Positions 24,346 to 32,338 of a DNA stretch of 32,338 nt are shown in pieces. Made by a program: the position numbers and the translations under genes. The stretch lies in NCBI GenBank assembly GCA_938085045.1, contig CALKGI010000234.1, positions 1 through 32,338 on the forward strand. The letters are read 5' to 3'. The notes under the pieces were generated by a model. The model made no database searches. It saw only the letters and a program-made list of their open reading frames with translations, and had not been told where the DNA came from. Each line of letters starts with the position of its first letter. Position 1 is the first letter of the stretch. The DNA comes from an uncultured Alteromonadaceae bacterium (GTDB lineage: Bacteria; Pseudomonadota; Gammaproteobacteria; Enterobacterales; Alteromonadaceae).

Positions 24346-25287
24346 TTACCCCAGCAAACCTATTTCAGTCAGTCGTTGTGTTAAATAATCATTAGACGAA
24401 ATTGGTGTTTCGTATTGATTGGGGTTTTGTTCACTGATGCAGGTGCCCAGAGTTTCAATTAAGAATTCTGGGTTTGGATGTAAAAAGAACGGCATAGAAT
24501 AACGCGGGCTTTGATGCAATTCACATTGCGGGTTAACTACCCTGTGCGTGGTTGAGGGCAAAACGTTATTGGTTAAGCGTTGCAACATGTCGCCGATGTT
24601 GACCACAATGGCCCCCGGCAGCATAGTGACAGGTAACCAAGTGCCTTGTTTGGTCATTATTTCAAGGCCTGCCTCATGAGAGCCAACCAGCAGGGTAATG
24701 AGGTTAATATCTTCATGTTGTCCGGCCCGGATAGACTGGGTTGAAGTGTCTTCAATTGGCGGATAATGAATTAAGCGAAGCACTGAATTGCCGTGGTCAG
24801 TATTGGTGACAAAGTAATCTTCAGACTGGCCAATGACCAAGGCCAATGCACGCAACACTGTGTTACCTAAGGCTTCGAGCGCATTATAGACTTCTAAGGT
24901 TACCGCTTTGAATTCTTCTACTTCTTTTGGCCATACGTTAGCAAATAAACAGTCATGAGGGGCAGGACCATCTATTTCGCGGCCAACATGCCAAAACTCT
25001 TTTAAATCAACATGGTCGCTGTCTTTGGCTTTTTCGATGCCTTTGGCTGTATAACCGCGAGCACCGCCTTGTTTTTCTATAAAATACTGACGTTTGACCT
25101 CACAAGGCAAAGCAAAAAACGCCTTGGTGACGTCAAAAGTTTTTTGCACCAGTTCATCGCTGACACCATGATTGCTGAATCCACAAAATCCGAACTGTTT
25201 GTACGATTGGCCAACGTTTTTGACAAAGGTTGCCTTGTCGCTTTCAAATTGCGTGATATCTAAAGTGGGGATCTGGGTTAATGGCAT
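24346..25287 (-). CDS. 2-oxoglutarate/Fe(II)-dependent oxygenase, isopenicillin N synthase family
   Basis: A 313-residue cytosolic dioxygenase. The N-terminal DIOX_N region has GQSYKQFGFCGFSNHGV and the family's RGYTAKGIEKAK. The C-terminal jelly roll has the iron facial triad: His and Asp of AGQHEDINLITLL and the distal His of STTHRVVNP, then Arg and Ser of PRYSMPFF binding 2-oxoglutarate. Such enzymes hydroxylate or desaturate small molecules; the substrate is not readable. I use ATG 25287 with AGGA upstream; the longer frame (25344) overlaps the transporter gene and adds unrelated residues. It begins 13 bp after the CNT nucleoside transporter stop, so the two are probably co-transcribed, which hints at a nucleoside- or base-related substrate (inference). 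Confidence 0.9.
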   Translation of the reverse strand: MPLTQIPTLDITQFESDKATFVKNVGQSYKQFGFCGFSNHGVSDELVQKTFDVTKAFFALPCEVKRQYFIEKQGGARGYTAKGIEKAKDSDHVDLKEFWHVGREIDGPAPHDCLFANVWPKEVEEFKAVTLEVYNALEALGNTVLRALALVIGQSEDYFVTNTDHGNSVLRLIHYPPIEDTSTQSIRAGQHEDINLITLLVGSHEAGLEIMTKQGTWLPVTMLPGAIVVNIGDMLQRLTNNVLPSTTHRVVNPQCELHQSPRYSMPFFLHPNPEFLIETLGTCISEQNPNQYETPISSNDYLTQRLTEIGLLG

Positions 25288-25300
25288 TGAAAGACAATTC

Positions 25301-26536
25301 CTATAATAAAGAGAGTGAGATAAAGAAGCCGGCAATCGCGGCACTCATGAAATTGGCCAGCGATGCTGCCAGCATGGCTTTTAAACCCATTCGGGCGATG
25401 TCTTTACGACGACCCGGGGCCATGCCACCAATGCCACCAAGCAATATGGCAATTGAAGAGAAGTTGGCAAAACCACATAAAGCAAAGGTAATGATTGCTT
25501 GCGATTGGGCAGATAACACCTCTTTTTTACTCATAAAGTCAAAATAAGCAACAAACTCGTTTATTACCATTTTTTGGCCGATGAAGCTGCCCGCAAGGTT
25601 TGATTCAGCCCAAGGCACGCCCAAGACAAAGGCTAAGGGTTGAAAGATGTGACCTAACAACAATTGAATCGACAACTCTGGGTAACCAAACATGCCGCCA
25701 ACCCAGCCAAAGATGCCGTTTAACATGGCTATTAAGGCAACAAAGGCCAATAACATTGCACCAACATTTAATGCCAATTGCATTCCGTTTGAAGCGCCTG
25801 AGGCGGCTGCATCGATAACATTGGCTGGCTGGTCTTGTGCAGCTTCAATCTCTTTTAGGTCTGTTCTGACCTTTTCAGTTTCGGGGACGATTAACTTGGC
25901 CATCAATAAACCACCCGGTGCAGCCATAAAGCTGGCGGCAATCAAATATTTCATTTCGACACCAATGCTGGCGTACCCGATGAGAATCGAACCAGCTACC
26001 GATGCCAGGCCGCCTACCATGATGGCAAAAAGCTCTGATTGGGTCATGGTGGGGATGTAAGGTTTAACGACTAAGGGTGCTTCGGTTTGACCAACAAAGA
26101 TGTTAGCTGTTGCCGACAGTGACTCAGTGCGGCTGGTGCCGAGAACTTTTTGCAGCGCTCCACCAAGAAAGTTGATAATGAGGTTCATTACGCCCAGATA
26201 ATACAAAACGGCAATCAACGCAGAGAAAAAGATGATGACAGGCAATACATGGATGGCGAAGATAAAACCATTATTCTTGTCGGCATGTTTTCCACCAAAC
26301 AAAAATTGGATACCGGAATCGGCGTAGACAATCACCTGAGAGACATAATCAGAAACCGACAGCAATACGTCTTTACCAAATGGCAAATACAGCACAAAAG
26401 CGCCTAGTCCAACTTGCAATGCTAATGCACCGCCTACGGTGCGCCAGTTAATGTTACTGCGATGATTCGACAGACTCCAAGCAATACCCACTAAAATGGC
26501 CATGCCGACTAAACTTATCCAAGATACTGAACCCAT
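25301..26536 (-). CDS. Concentrative nucleoside transporter (NupC/CNT family)
   Basis: A 411-residue inner-membrane ion-coupled nucleoside importer, similar in length and motifs to Vibrio cholerae CNT. Visible: an N-terminal helical region, the first hairpin motif [12 protein letters not shown], the central nucleoside- and sodium-binding helices, [25 protein letters not shown] (quoted in parts: [18 protein letters not shown]) and [19 protein letters not shown] near the end. These glutamates and asparagines line the substrate site in the family. It imports nucleosides such as uridine with sodium or protons. Uridine kinase is encoded 119 bp upstream on the same strand, which supports a salvage role, and the 2OG oxygenase follows 13 bp downstream. 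Confidence 0.94.
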   Translation of the reverse strand: MGSVSWISLVGMAILVGIAWSLSNHRSNINWRTVGGALALQVGLGAFVLYLPFGKDVLLSVSDYVSQVIVYADSGIQFLFGGKHADKNNGFIFAIHVLPVIIFFSALIAVLYYLGVMNLIINFLGGALQKVLGTSRTESLSATANIFVGQTEAPLVVKPYIPTMTQSELFAIMVGGLASVAGSILIGYASIGVEMKYLIAASFMAAPGGLLMAKLIVPETEKVRTDLKEIEAAQDQPANVIDAAASGASNGMQLALNVGAMLLAFVALIAMLNGIFGWVGGMFGYPELSIQLLLGHIFQPLAFVLGVPWAESNLAGSFIGQKMVINEFVAYFDFMSKKEVLSAQSQAIITFALCGFANFSSIAILLGGIGGMAPGRRKDIARMGLKAMLAASLANFMSAAIAGFFISLSLL

Positions 26537-26620
26537 TGTTTACCTGCTTATTGTTTTACGATTTGTTGATTTTAATTATTAATTTGGCGCCGCTATCGCC
26601 GAAATATCGATTCTCAAGTA

Positions 26621-26646
26621 ACAAGTGGCCAATATCATCCACTTGT
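26621..26646 (-). terminator. Hairpin between udk and the nucleoside transporter gene
   Basis: ACAAGTGG (26621-26628) pairs perfectly with CCACTTGT (26639-26646) around a 10-nt loop, 9 nt after the udk stop codon. The following TTACTTG is weakly T-rich. It could terminate or attenuate transcription into the transporter gene. Confidence 0.45.
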
Positions 26647-26655
26647 AGATGTTGG

Positions 26656-27297
26656 CTAGCTTAACAACGACTTTATTTTTGCTTTTATCACGTCGATGGC
26701 TGCGCGGTTTTTGCCGCCTTTTGTCACCACAATATCTGCCAACTGGCGAGAGCGTTCGATGAATTCAAAATACATCGGTCGTACGGTTTTTTCATACTGA
26801 GTGATAATTGAATCAAAAGTACGTCCGCGCTCTTGCATGTCTCTGCTGATCCGGCGGATCAGGCAAATATCTAGCGGTGTGTCCATAAAGACTTGTATAT
26901 CAAATAAACTTCTCAATTGTGGATCGGTCAATAACATGATCCCTTCGATTAAGATGATACGAGAAGGTTTTATTTGCCGGGTTTGATTGGTGCGAGTGTG
27001 CTCGGTATACGAATAAATCGGCAATTCAACTGATTGACCCGATTTTAGCGTATTGATGTGATCAACCATCAATTGATGCTCAAATGCATCCGGATGGTCA
27101 TAATTGGTCGCAATTCGTTCTTCAACACTCATGCTCGACTGATCGCGGTAATAAGAGTCTTCAGAAATGAATGCAATATCGCCCTCACCGAGTGCGTTTT
27201 CTTCAATCAATTCTTTATATATGGTATCGGCAAACAGCGTTTTGCCCGATGCCGACGCACCAGCGATGGCGATTACCGTTGTATTATGTTGAGCCAC
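26656..27297 (-). CDS. udk: Uridine kinase
   Basis: A 213-residue P-loop kinase. Walker A GASASGKT is at residues 13-20, followed by the uridine kinase features SEDSYYRDQ, NYDHPDAFEH, the lid and substrate segments (YSYTEHTRTNQT), ILIEGIMLL and the RRISRDMQERGR arginine cluster. It phosphorylates uridine and cytidine to UMP and CMP in pyrimidine salvage. Length equals that of E. coli Udk (213). Its position just upstream of a CNT nucleoside importer fits import followed by trapping through phosphorylation. It is divergent from the TonB-dependent receptor gene, with 469 bp between start codons. Confidence 0.95.
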   Translation of the reverse strand: MAQHNTTVIAIAGASASGKTLFADTIYKELIEENALGEGDIAFISEDSYYRDQSSMSVEERIATNYDHPDAFEHQLMVDHINTLKSGQSVELPIYSYTEHTRTNQTRQIKPSRIILIEGIMLLTDPQLRSLFDIQVFMDTPLDICLIRRISRDMQERGRTFDSIITQYEKTVRPMYFEFIERSRQLADIVVTKGGKNRAAIDVIKAKIKSLLS

Positions 27298-27766
27298 AAT
27301 AAGACCAGCAGAAAATAAAAGTGGGGTATTATGCTAAATTTTGCAATCAAATGCTACGGGCAGTGGACAACTATTAATCTAAAACGTTCCTTAAACTAAT
27401 GTTTCCTGACGAATTAGTCAATATTACTTGGTCAATCTAACTTTATTAGCCTAGAAATATCAGTAGTTTATCAATATGTACTTTATCAGGTAATCCTGAT
27501 TGATTGGTCAGATTTTTTCACGATGTTAATCCCTGTTGATTACCGCAAATGCTATCCTTAGGCAGGATTTAGCCAAATTCCCCTATTATTTTTACGCGTT
27601 TTTAAAGTTTTGGGTCTAGACTTATCGCAAGATAAAAGGGTCCGCGGGTTAATTCAATCGTTAAGGCCCCAAGTAAGATAAAAAAAACAAGCATAGCTAA
27701 AGCTCCATAAAGCAAAAGCAGTTACAACCACCTTATAAAAGACATCAAGAACTAGGGAAACACAAC
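27298..27766. other. 469-bp divergent promoter region between udk and the TonB receptor
   Basis: No gene is visible here. The stretch is AT-rich and contains a perfect inverted repeat (ATCAGG-taat-CCTGAT, 27485-27500) and two copies of TTGGTCA (27428-27434, 27504-27510). I could not identify a convincing -35/-10 pair. A long regulated leader for the receptor gene is likely; an AGGGAA ribosome site precedes the ATG at 27767. Confidence 0.5.
27485..27500. promoter_or_regulatory. Candidate operator: ATCAGG-taat-CCTGAT
   Basis: A perfect 6+6 bp inverted repeat with a 4-nt centre, 266 bp upstream of the TonB receptor start and 187 bp upstream of udk. A dimeric regulator site for either gene is possible; its identity is unknown. 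Confidence 0.35.
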
Positions 27767-30700
27767 ATGAAAACGCTTCGACTGTCACTTGTCGCCTCGG
27801 CATTGGCATTAGGTCTGGGACTCTCAGGCCATGCTGCGGCAAATACTACCTCTTCGTCAATTAAAGGCCACATCACGGGCCCCCAAAAGAATCCGGCAGC
27901 AGGTACTGTCGTTACCATTACACATGTGCCATCAGGCACAAGTAAAAAGGCTACAGTTAATAGTTATGGGGTCTTTTCAGCAAAAGGTCTGCGTGTTGGC
28001 GGCCCATATACCGTTGTTGTCGATTCGAACACGTTTGCTGACCAAACGGTCAATAATGTGTATTTGTCACTCGGTGAAACCTATCAGCTTGACTTGTCAC
28101 TAAAATCTGAGCAGACGGTAGAACGTATTGCTGTCTCAGGTCAGATTTTCAACGCCAACTATGGCAGTACCAGCCCATCAACCAACTTTGATTTATCCGA
28201 TCTTGAAACTGCGCCGTCAGTAACGCGTGATATTAAAGATTTGGTTAGGGTAGACCCCCGAGTTTACATTAACGAAGGCGCAGGTAATGCTATTCAATGC
28301 GCTGGCGGTAACCCGCGATACAACAGCTTGACTGTTGACGGCGTACGAATGAACGATAATTTCGGTCTCAACGGCAACGGTTATCCGACAGAGCGCATTC
28401 CTTTCTCTTTCGATGCCATCGATCAGGTAGTGGTCGAATTGGCCCCGTTTGACGTGCAATATGGTGGATTTACGGCTTGTAATATCAACGCGGTCACTAA
28501 GTCTGGCGGCAACGAAATCACGGGTAGCACGTTTTTCGATTACACCAGCGATTCAATGAAAGCTGATATCCTCGAAGGCGATGATGTGCCGCTGGGCAGC
28601 TACACCGAAAAACGCTATGGTTTTAATGTAGGCTTTCCCATCATTAAAGATACCTTACATTTCTTTGTCGCTTATGAAGAACTCGAAGGATCGCAAATAT
28701 TCCAGTACAGCCCGTTGACCAATGACCGTATTTCACAATCAACCATCGACCAAATCATTCAAATCAGCAAAGACAAATATAACTATGACCCGGGTTCATT
28801 GGTTCCTAGTTTGCCTGTTGATGATGAAAAGCTGTTGGTTAAAGTTGACTGGAACATTAACGATAACCATCGAGCTAGCTTTGTTTATAACTACAATGAT
28901 GGTATTACCTTAGCCCAATCAGATCAGGGTTCAACGCGTATTTCACTGTCTAATCACTTCTACACTCGTGGCTCGGAACTTAAGTCGGCGGTTGCGTCGG
29001 TTTATTCTGATTGGACAGACGATTTCACAACTGAATTGAGAATTGGCAAATCTGAACTAGATAACCGTCAGATTTCTATTGATCAGGCCAGTGGATTTGG
29101 CGAATTTAGAGTTGATACCGGTGATGTAGATGTTTATTTAGGACCGGATGATTCTCGTCAGTCTAACAAACTAAACTACGAAACCCTGTCAATGAAATTG
29201 GCGGGCACGTATTACTTTGAAGACCATCAATTGAGCTTTGGCTTTGAGCGTGAAGAACTTGATGTATTTAACCTGTTCGTTCAACACTCACAGGGTGAAT
29301 ATCGTTTTAGCTCAATGGACGATTTTGAAAATGGTGTGGCGCGGGTTTACTACGGTAATGCCACATCGCAAAACCCCAATGATGCGGCTGGTACTTTTGG
29401 TTATGAATCCAATACCGCGTATGTTCAAGATGAGTATGAATTTCTCGACCACGACGTCACTTTGATTGTTGGTTTGCGTTATGACTGGTATAGCAGTGAT
29501 GACACGCCAAGACTTAATCAAAATTTTGTTGACCGTTATGGTTTTTCTAATCAGCAAAACCTCGATGGCAAAGACTTGTTGCAACCGCGTTTAGGTTTCA
29601 ATTGGGCGGCGACCGATAGTCTTGAAGTTCGCGGTGGTTTTGGCTTGTACTCTGGCGGTAACCCCAATGTGTGGATCTCAAACAGCTACTCGAACGATGG
29701 CATCAGTAATATTCAAATTAACCAAAAGAACATGCAGATTTTGGGACCTGACGCCGTGCCATTTAATGGCTCTGGGCTGCCGGGTTATGACATTCCACAA
29801 TCGTTGTATGACAGCGTAGGCAGCGGTACCGCCGATTCTAGCACCAATGTTACTGATCCTAATTTTGAAATCCCCTCAGAATGGAAATATGCATTGGGAT
29901 TAACTTATACAACCGATGATGATTATGTGGTGACCGCCGACTTATTGGTGAGCCACAAAAACGATTCTGCGGTGATTAAAAATCTCGCTGATGGACAGGT
30001 TGCCACTGCACCAGACGGCCGTCCGATTTATGACAGTATCAACCATAGTCGTAATAGCGACTATTTATTGACCAATGTGAAAGGTCGTGATGCTGAATCA
30101 ACCGTTGTGAGTTTTGGTGTTAACAAAACTTTTGATAACGGTTTTAAGTTCTCTGCTTCTTACGCGTTTTCTGAGGCATTGGATGTTCATCCAATGACCA
30201 GTTCAGTGGCATTTTCTAACTACCACAATATTGCGGTGTCAGATCCTGAGAATCCACAACTGTCTCGGTCAAACTATGAAATTCCGCATCGTTTCACTTT
30301 GAACTTGGCTTATACCCATGAGTTTATGGAAGGTTATGAGACCAAAATCAACTTGTTTGGTCAGGCCAATGAAGGTCGTCCATACGGTTACAGCTTTACC
30401 AGTGGCACTAGGGGATTAGGTTTTAATGATGCTGACCGTCAACTGCTTTATGTTCCGTTGCTCAACGACCCTAAGGTCGTTTATGCTGATGGATTCAACG
30501 TGGGTGCCTTCAACGACTTTATTGCATCCGAAGGACTTGAAGACTATCGCGGCCAAATCATGCCTCGTAACTCGTTAGACAGTGACTGGTGGGTTAAGTT
30601 TGACATTCGCGTAGAACAAGAATTTATGGGCTTTAGTGAAGGCCACAAAGCCAGCGCATTTTTTGTTCTTGAAAATGTGGGTAACTTCATCAAAGACGAT

Positions 30701-30865
30701 TGGGGTATCATGAAGCAGGGTAACCAATTGCAAGGTGCAGTCGAAGCGCACATTACCGATGATGGCCAGTATTCTTATGACCGTTATACCTTGCCAACAC
30801 CGCAAAGTCGCTCAGATTCAGCGTCGCAATGGGAAATGCGTGTGGGGGTTAAATACAAGTTTTAA
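27767..30865 (+). CDS. Oar-like TonB-dependent outer-membrane receptor
   Basis: A 1032-residue outer-membrane protein. Signal peptide at about residues 1-26 (LVASALALGLGLSGHAAA). An N-terminal carboxypeptidase-regulatory-like beta domain follows (about 30-115: IKGHITGPQKNPAAGTVVTI, VYLSLGETYQLDLSL). The plug (about 135-245) has NPRYNSLTVDGVRMNDNFGL and VQYGGFTACNINAVTKSGG with two cysteines that may pair. The large barrel ends MRVGVKYKF with the terminal Phe expected for Bam-dependent insertion. This is the Oar/TonB receptor type common in Alteromonadales, importing substrates too large for porins; the substrate is not readable. The downstream lipoprotein gene probably belongs to the same transcript, with a terminator hairpin in between. 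Confidence 0.93.
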   Translation: MKTLRLSLVASALALGLGLSGHAAANTTSSSIKGHITGPQKNPAAGTVVTITHVPSGTSKKATVNSYGVFSAKGLRVGGPYTVVVDSNTFADQTVNNVYLSLGETYQLDLSLKSEQTVERIAVSGQIFNANYGSTSPSTNFDLSDLETAPSVTRDIKDLVRVDPRVYINEGAGNAIQCAGGNPRYNSLTVDGVRMNDNFGLNGNGYPTERIPFSFDAIDQVVVELAPFDVQYGGFTACNINAVTKSGGNEITGSTFFDYTSDSMKADILEGDDVPLGSYTEKRYGFNVGFPIIKDTLHFFVAYEELEGSQIFQYSPLTNDRISQSTIDQIIQISKDKYNYDPGSLVPSLPVDDEKLLVKVDWNINDNHRASFVYNYNDGITLAQSDQGSTRISLSNHFYTRGSELKSAVASVYSDWTDDFTTELRIGKSELDNRQISIDQASGFGEFRVDTGDVDVYLGPDDSRQSNKLNYETLSMKLAGTYYFEDHQLSFGFEREELDVFNLFVQHSQGEYRFSSMDDFENGVARVYYGNATSQNPNDAAGTFGYESNTAYVQDEYEFLDHDVTLIVGLRYDWYSSDDTPRLNQNFVDRYGFSNQQNLDGKDLLQPRLGFNWAATDSLEVRGGFGLYSGGNPNVWISNSYSNDGISNIQINQKNMQILGPDAVPFNGSGLPGYDIPQSLYDSVGSGTADSSTNVTDPNFEIPSEWKYALGLTYTTDDDYVVTADLLVSHKNDSAVIKNLADGQVATAPDGRPIYDSINHSRNSDYLLTNVKGRDAESTVVSFGVNKTFDNGFKFSASYAFSEALDVHPMTSSVAFSNYHNIAVSDPENPQLSRSNYEIPHRFTLNLAYTHEFMEGYETKINLFGQANEGRPYGYSFTSGTRGLGFNDADRQLLYVPLLNDPKVVYADGFNVGAFNDFIASEGLEDYRGQIMPRNSLDSDWWVKFDIRVEQEFMGFSEGHKASAFFVLENVGNFIKDDWGIMKQGNQLQGAVEAHITDDGQYSYDRYTLPTPQSRSDSASQWEMRVGVKYKF

Positions 30866-30893
30866 ATTGCGAGTAATTTAAAATATAGTTACA

Positions 30894-30927
30894 GGGGCGG
30901 CCAACGTGGTCGCCTCTTTTCGTTTTT
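30894..30927 (+). terminator. Terminator or attenuator between the TonB receptor and the EEP lipoprotein gene
   Basis: GGGGCGGCCA (30894-30903), loop ACG, TGGTCGCCTC (30907-30916): a 10-bp stem with two G-T wobbles, followed by TTTTCGTTTTT. It is a convincing intrinsic terminator 28 nt after the receptor stop. Only 36 nt remain before the next ATG, which leaves little room for a separate promoter. Confidence 0.85.
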
Positions 30928-30963
30928 ACTGTACGTAACAAATGATCAAAATATGGAATTAAA

Positions 30964-32154
30964 ATGCTCAAAACCTTGATGATATTATGCTGCACCTTTT
31001 TGTTGTGCAGCTGCCAATCGACTCAAAAAACGACTTCAACAACTAACACCACGCTAAAAATAGCCACCTTTAACGTCAGCATGGAAGCGACCAATTATGT
31101 CAAAGGTGACGCATTAAAAGCCGGCGCAGGTGTACTCAAACAGTTGTTGAAAAACGGTGATAATAAACAAATCAAAAATATCGCCGAAATATTACAGCGC
31201 ACTAGGCCTGATATTGTGTTGCTCAACGAATTTGACTATATCGAGTCAAAGGAGCAGGGAGTTAAGGCGTTTATTAAAAACTACCTCAACATTTCGCAAA
31301 ATGGCGTTACAGCCATTGATTACCCCTATTTTTATTACGCACCTGTTAATACTGGCCTACCAACCGAATTTGATTTAGACAACAACGGCACTAAAGAACG
31401 TTTTAAGGCTGATGCACAGGGGTTTGGTTTTTTTCATGGCCATTATGGAATGATGATATTGTCTAAATATCCCATTCAAACGGATGGTGTTAGGACTTTT
31501 CAGCGCTTTTTAAGAGCCGATATGCCAGATGCCATTAAACCGTTTTATCCCAAAACTGGAGAACCTTGGTATAGCGACCAAGAATGGCAGTCATTGCGTT
31601 TATCCTCTAAATCTCATTGGGATGTGCCGGTGCTGGTCAATGGTAAAGTTTTGCATGTGTTAGCCAGCCATCCGGTACCGCCAGTGTTTGATGGTGAAGA
31701 AGACAGAAACGGTGCTCGTAACCACGATGAAATCCGCCTGTGGACAGATTATATTACCCCCGGCGCTGGAGGCTATATTGTTGATGACAAAGGTGAAAAG
31801 GGCGGGTTAAGTAACAACAGTCGGTTTGTTCTTTTGGGTGACCAGAATGCAGCGATCAATGGCGGTAATGCGCGTAAAGAAGGCATTGGTAACTTGCTAG
31901 CATCACCATGGGTGAATAACGCTTTTACGCCACAAAGCGAGGGCGGCAGACAGAACAAACCTGATAACTTTCACAGTAAAGAACATACCTCTGCGTGGGG
32001 AATGCGGGTTGATTACGTTTTGCCTTCGGTGAACATTAAAGTGCTTGATGGCAGCGTATTTTGGCCAACATCAGACAGTGAACTTCATAGATTGGTCGCT
32101 GATCGCAAAGCATCTTCTGATCATCGCTTGGTTTGGTTGGAGATCAAATTGTAA
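30964..32154 (+). CDS. Endonuclease/exonuclease/phosphatase (EEP) family lipoprotein
   Basis: A 396-residue lipoprotein: a short hydrophobic signal ending LLCSC (lipid-modified Cys17), then a Thr/Ser linker and the EEP fold. Catalytic landmarks in order: Asn37 (IATFNVS), Glu89 (VLLNEFD), His in ASHPVPP, Asp and Asn in LLGDQNAA, Asp in VDYVLPS and the terminal SSDHRLV. The fold covers DNase I-like nucleases, phosphodiesterases and phosphatases; which one cannot be told. The lipid anchor would hold it in the outer membrane. GGA lies 5 nt before the ATG. Pairing with the upstream TonB receptor suggests it cleaves a phosphodiester or phosphoester substrate at the cell surface or in the periplasm for uptake (inference). 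Confidence 0.9.
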   Translation: MLKTLMILCCTFLLCSCQSTQKTTSTTNTTLKIATFNVSMEATNYVKGDALKAGAGVLKQLLKNGDNKQIKNIAEILQRTRPDIVLLNEFDYIESKEQGVKAFIKNYLNISQNGVTAIDYPYFYYAPVNTGLPTEFDLDNNGTKERFKADAQGFGFFHGHYGMMILSKYPIQTDGVRTFQRFLRADMPDAIKPFYPKTGEPWYSDQEWQSLRLSSKSHWDVPVLVNGKVLHVLASHPVPPVFDGEEDRNGARNHDEIRLWTDYITPGAGGYIVDDKGEKGGLSNNSRFVLLGDQNAAINGGNARKEGIGNLLASPWVNNAFTPQSEGGRQNKPDNFHSKEHTSAWGMRVDYVLPSVNIKVLDGSVFWPTSDSELHRLVADRKASSDHRLVWLEIKL

Positions 32155-32176
32155 GTTGCTATCAAAGTTTTCTCAG

Positions 32177-32338
32177 TTATACCAATGACATTAATTTACT
32201 GGTCTGATTTTGGGCAGCGAAAATAAGCAGTAGCAAGGCATTAATCGCCGCCACTAGTCACTCTAATGGCAAGATTAATAACGAAGCTAATGCTTATTTT
32301 AGCCAGCAAAATGACCAGTTAATTAATGGAGTTGGTAT
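32177..32338. repeat. MITE-like long imperfect inverted repeat reaching the window end
   Basis: About 160 bp whose two halves are mirror images: ATACCAA (32179-32185)/TTGGTAT (32332-32338), CATTAATT (32189-32196)/AATTAATG (32321-32328), ACTGGTC (32198-32204)/GACCAGT (32313-32319), AAAATAAGCA (32220-32229)/TGCTTATTTT (32291-32300) and ATTAATC (32240-32246)/GATTAAT (32273-32279), centred near ACTAGT (32253-32258). It has no coding capacity. This is the form of a non-autonomous transposable element or a large extragenic palindrome. A few more bases may lie beyond the window, so the right end is not fixed. Confidence 0.8.

Overview
The window reads as the chromosome of a marine gammaproteobacterium of the Alteromonadales, probably Alteromonadaceae (Glaciecola/Paraglaciecola/Aliiglaciecola-like). 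This is inferred from gene content: the rapA-rluA pair, rep, ubiK, a PBPRA1643-type SEC-C protein, a PIN-PhoH protein, DUF3530, a choice-of-anchor H protein with a GlyGly-CTERM tail, an Oar-like TonB receptor and a vibrio-type CNT nucleoside carrier. Genes are dense, mostly housekeeping or envelope and signalling functions. I see no rRNA, tRNA, CRISPR array, prophage or intact insertion sequence.

Layout. 1-785 (-): a truncated FN3-like lipoprotein. 979-2788 (+): HAD phosphatase, peroxidase-related CMD enzyme with a good promoter and palindrome, small acidic ORFan. 2862-5536 (-): TetR regulator and Rep helicase. 5637-8408 (+): ubiK, a 451-bp gene-free stretch, then an OmpR-type regulator and kinase pair. 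8414-10273 (-): EamA transporter, DUF1801 protein, TVP38/VTT membrane protein. 10457-10786 (+): SEC-C protein. 10806-12227 (-): a DUF3530 protein that appears to start at ATT, and a small membrane or secreted ORFan. 12461-16043 (-): rapA-rluA. 16330-17727 (+): PIN-PhoH, followed by an inverted-repeat-rich intergenic element. 18002-22858 (-): four tightly packed genes: CHASE histidine kinase, REC-GGDEF-degenerate EAL, single-domain receiver, secreted transglutaminase-like protein. 22982-24211 (-): two-repeat surface protein. 24346-27297 (-): uridine kinase, CNT nucleoside transporter, 2OG-Fe(II) oxygenase. 27767-32154 (+): Oar-like TonB receptor and an EEP-fold lipoprotein, separated by a terminator hairpin. 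32177 to the window end: a MITE-like long inverted repeat.

How genes may work together. The right third holds, back to back, an outer-membrane receptor with a surface phosphodiesterase/nuclease-fold lipoprotein and a nucleoside permease with uridine kinase. That would suit a nucleic-acid or nucleotide scavenging route, but this is inference from proximity. The 18-22.9 kb operon is a sensory phosphorelay feeding c-di-GMP synthesis, with a secreted cysteine-hydrolase-like protein as a possible envelope output. The strongest single oddities are the ATT start of the DUF3530 gene, the degenerate EAL domain beside an intact GGDEF, and the two inverted-repeat elements at 17.8 kb and 32.2 kb.
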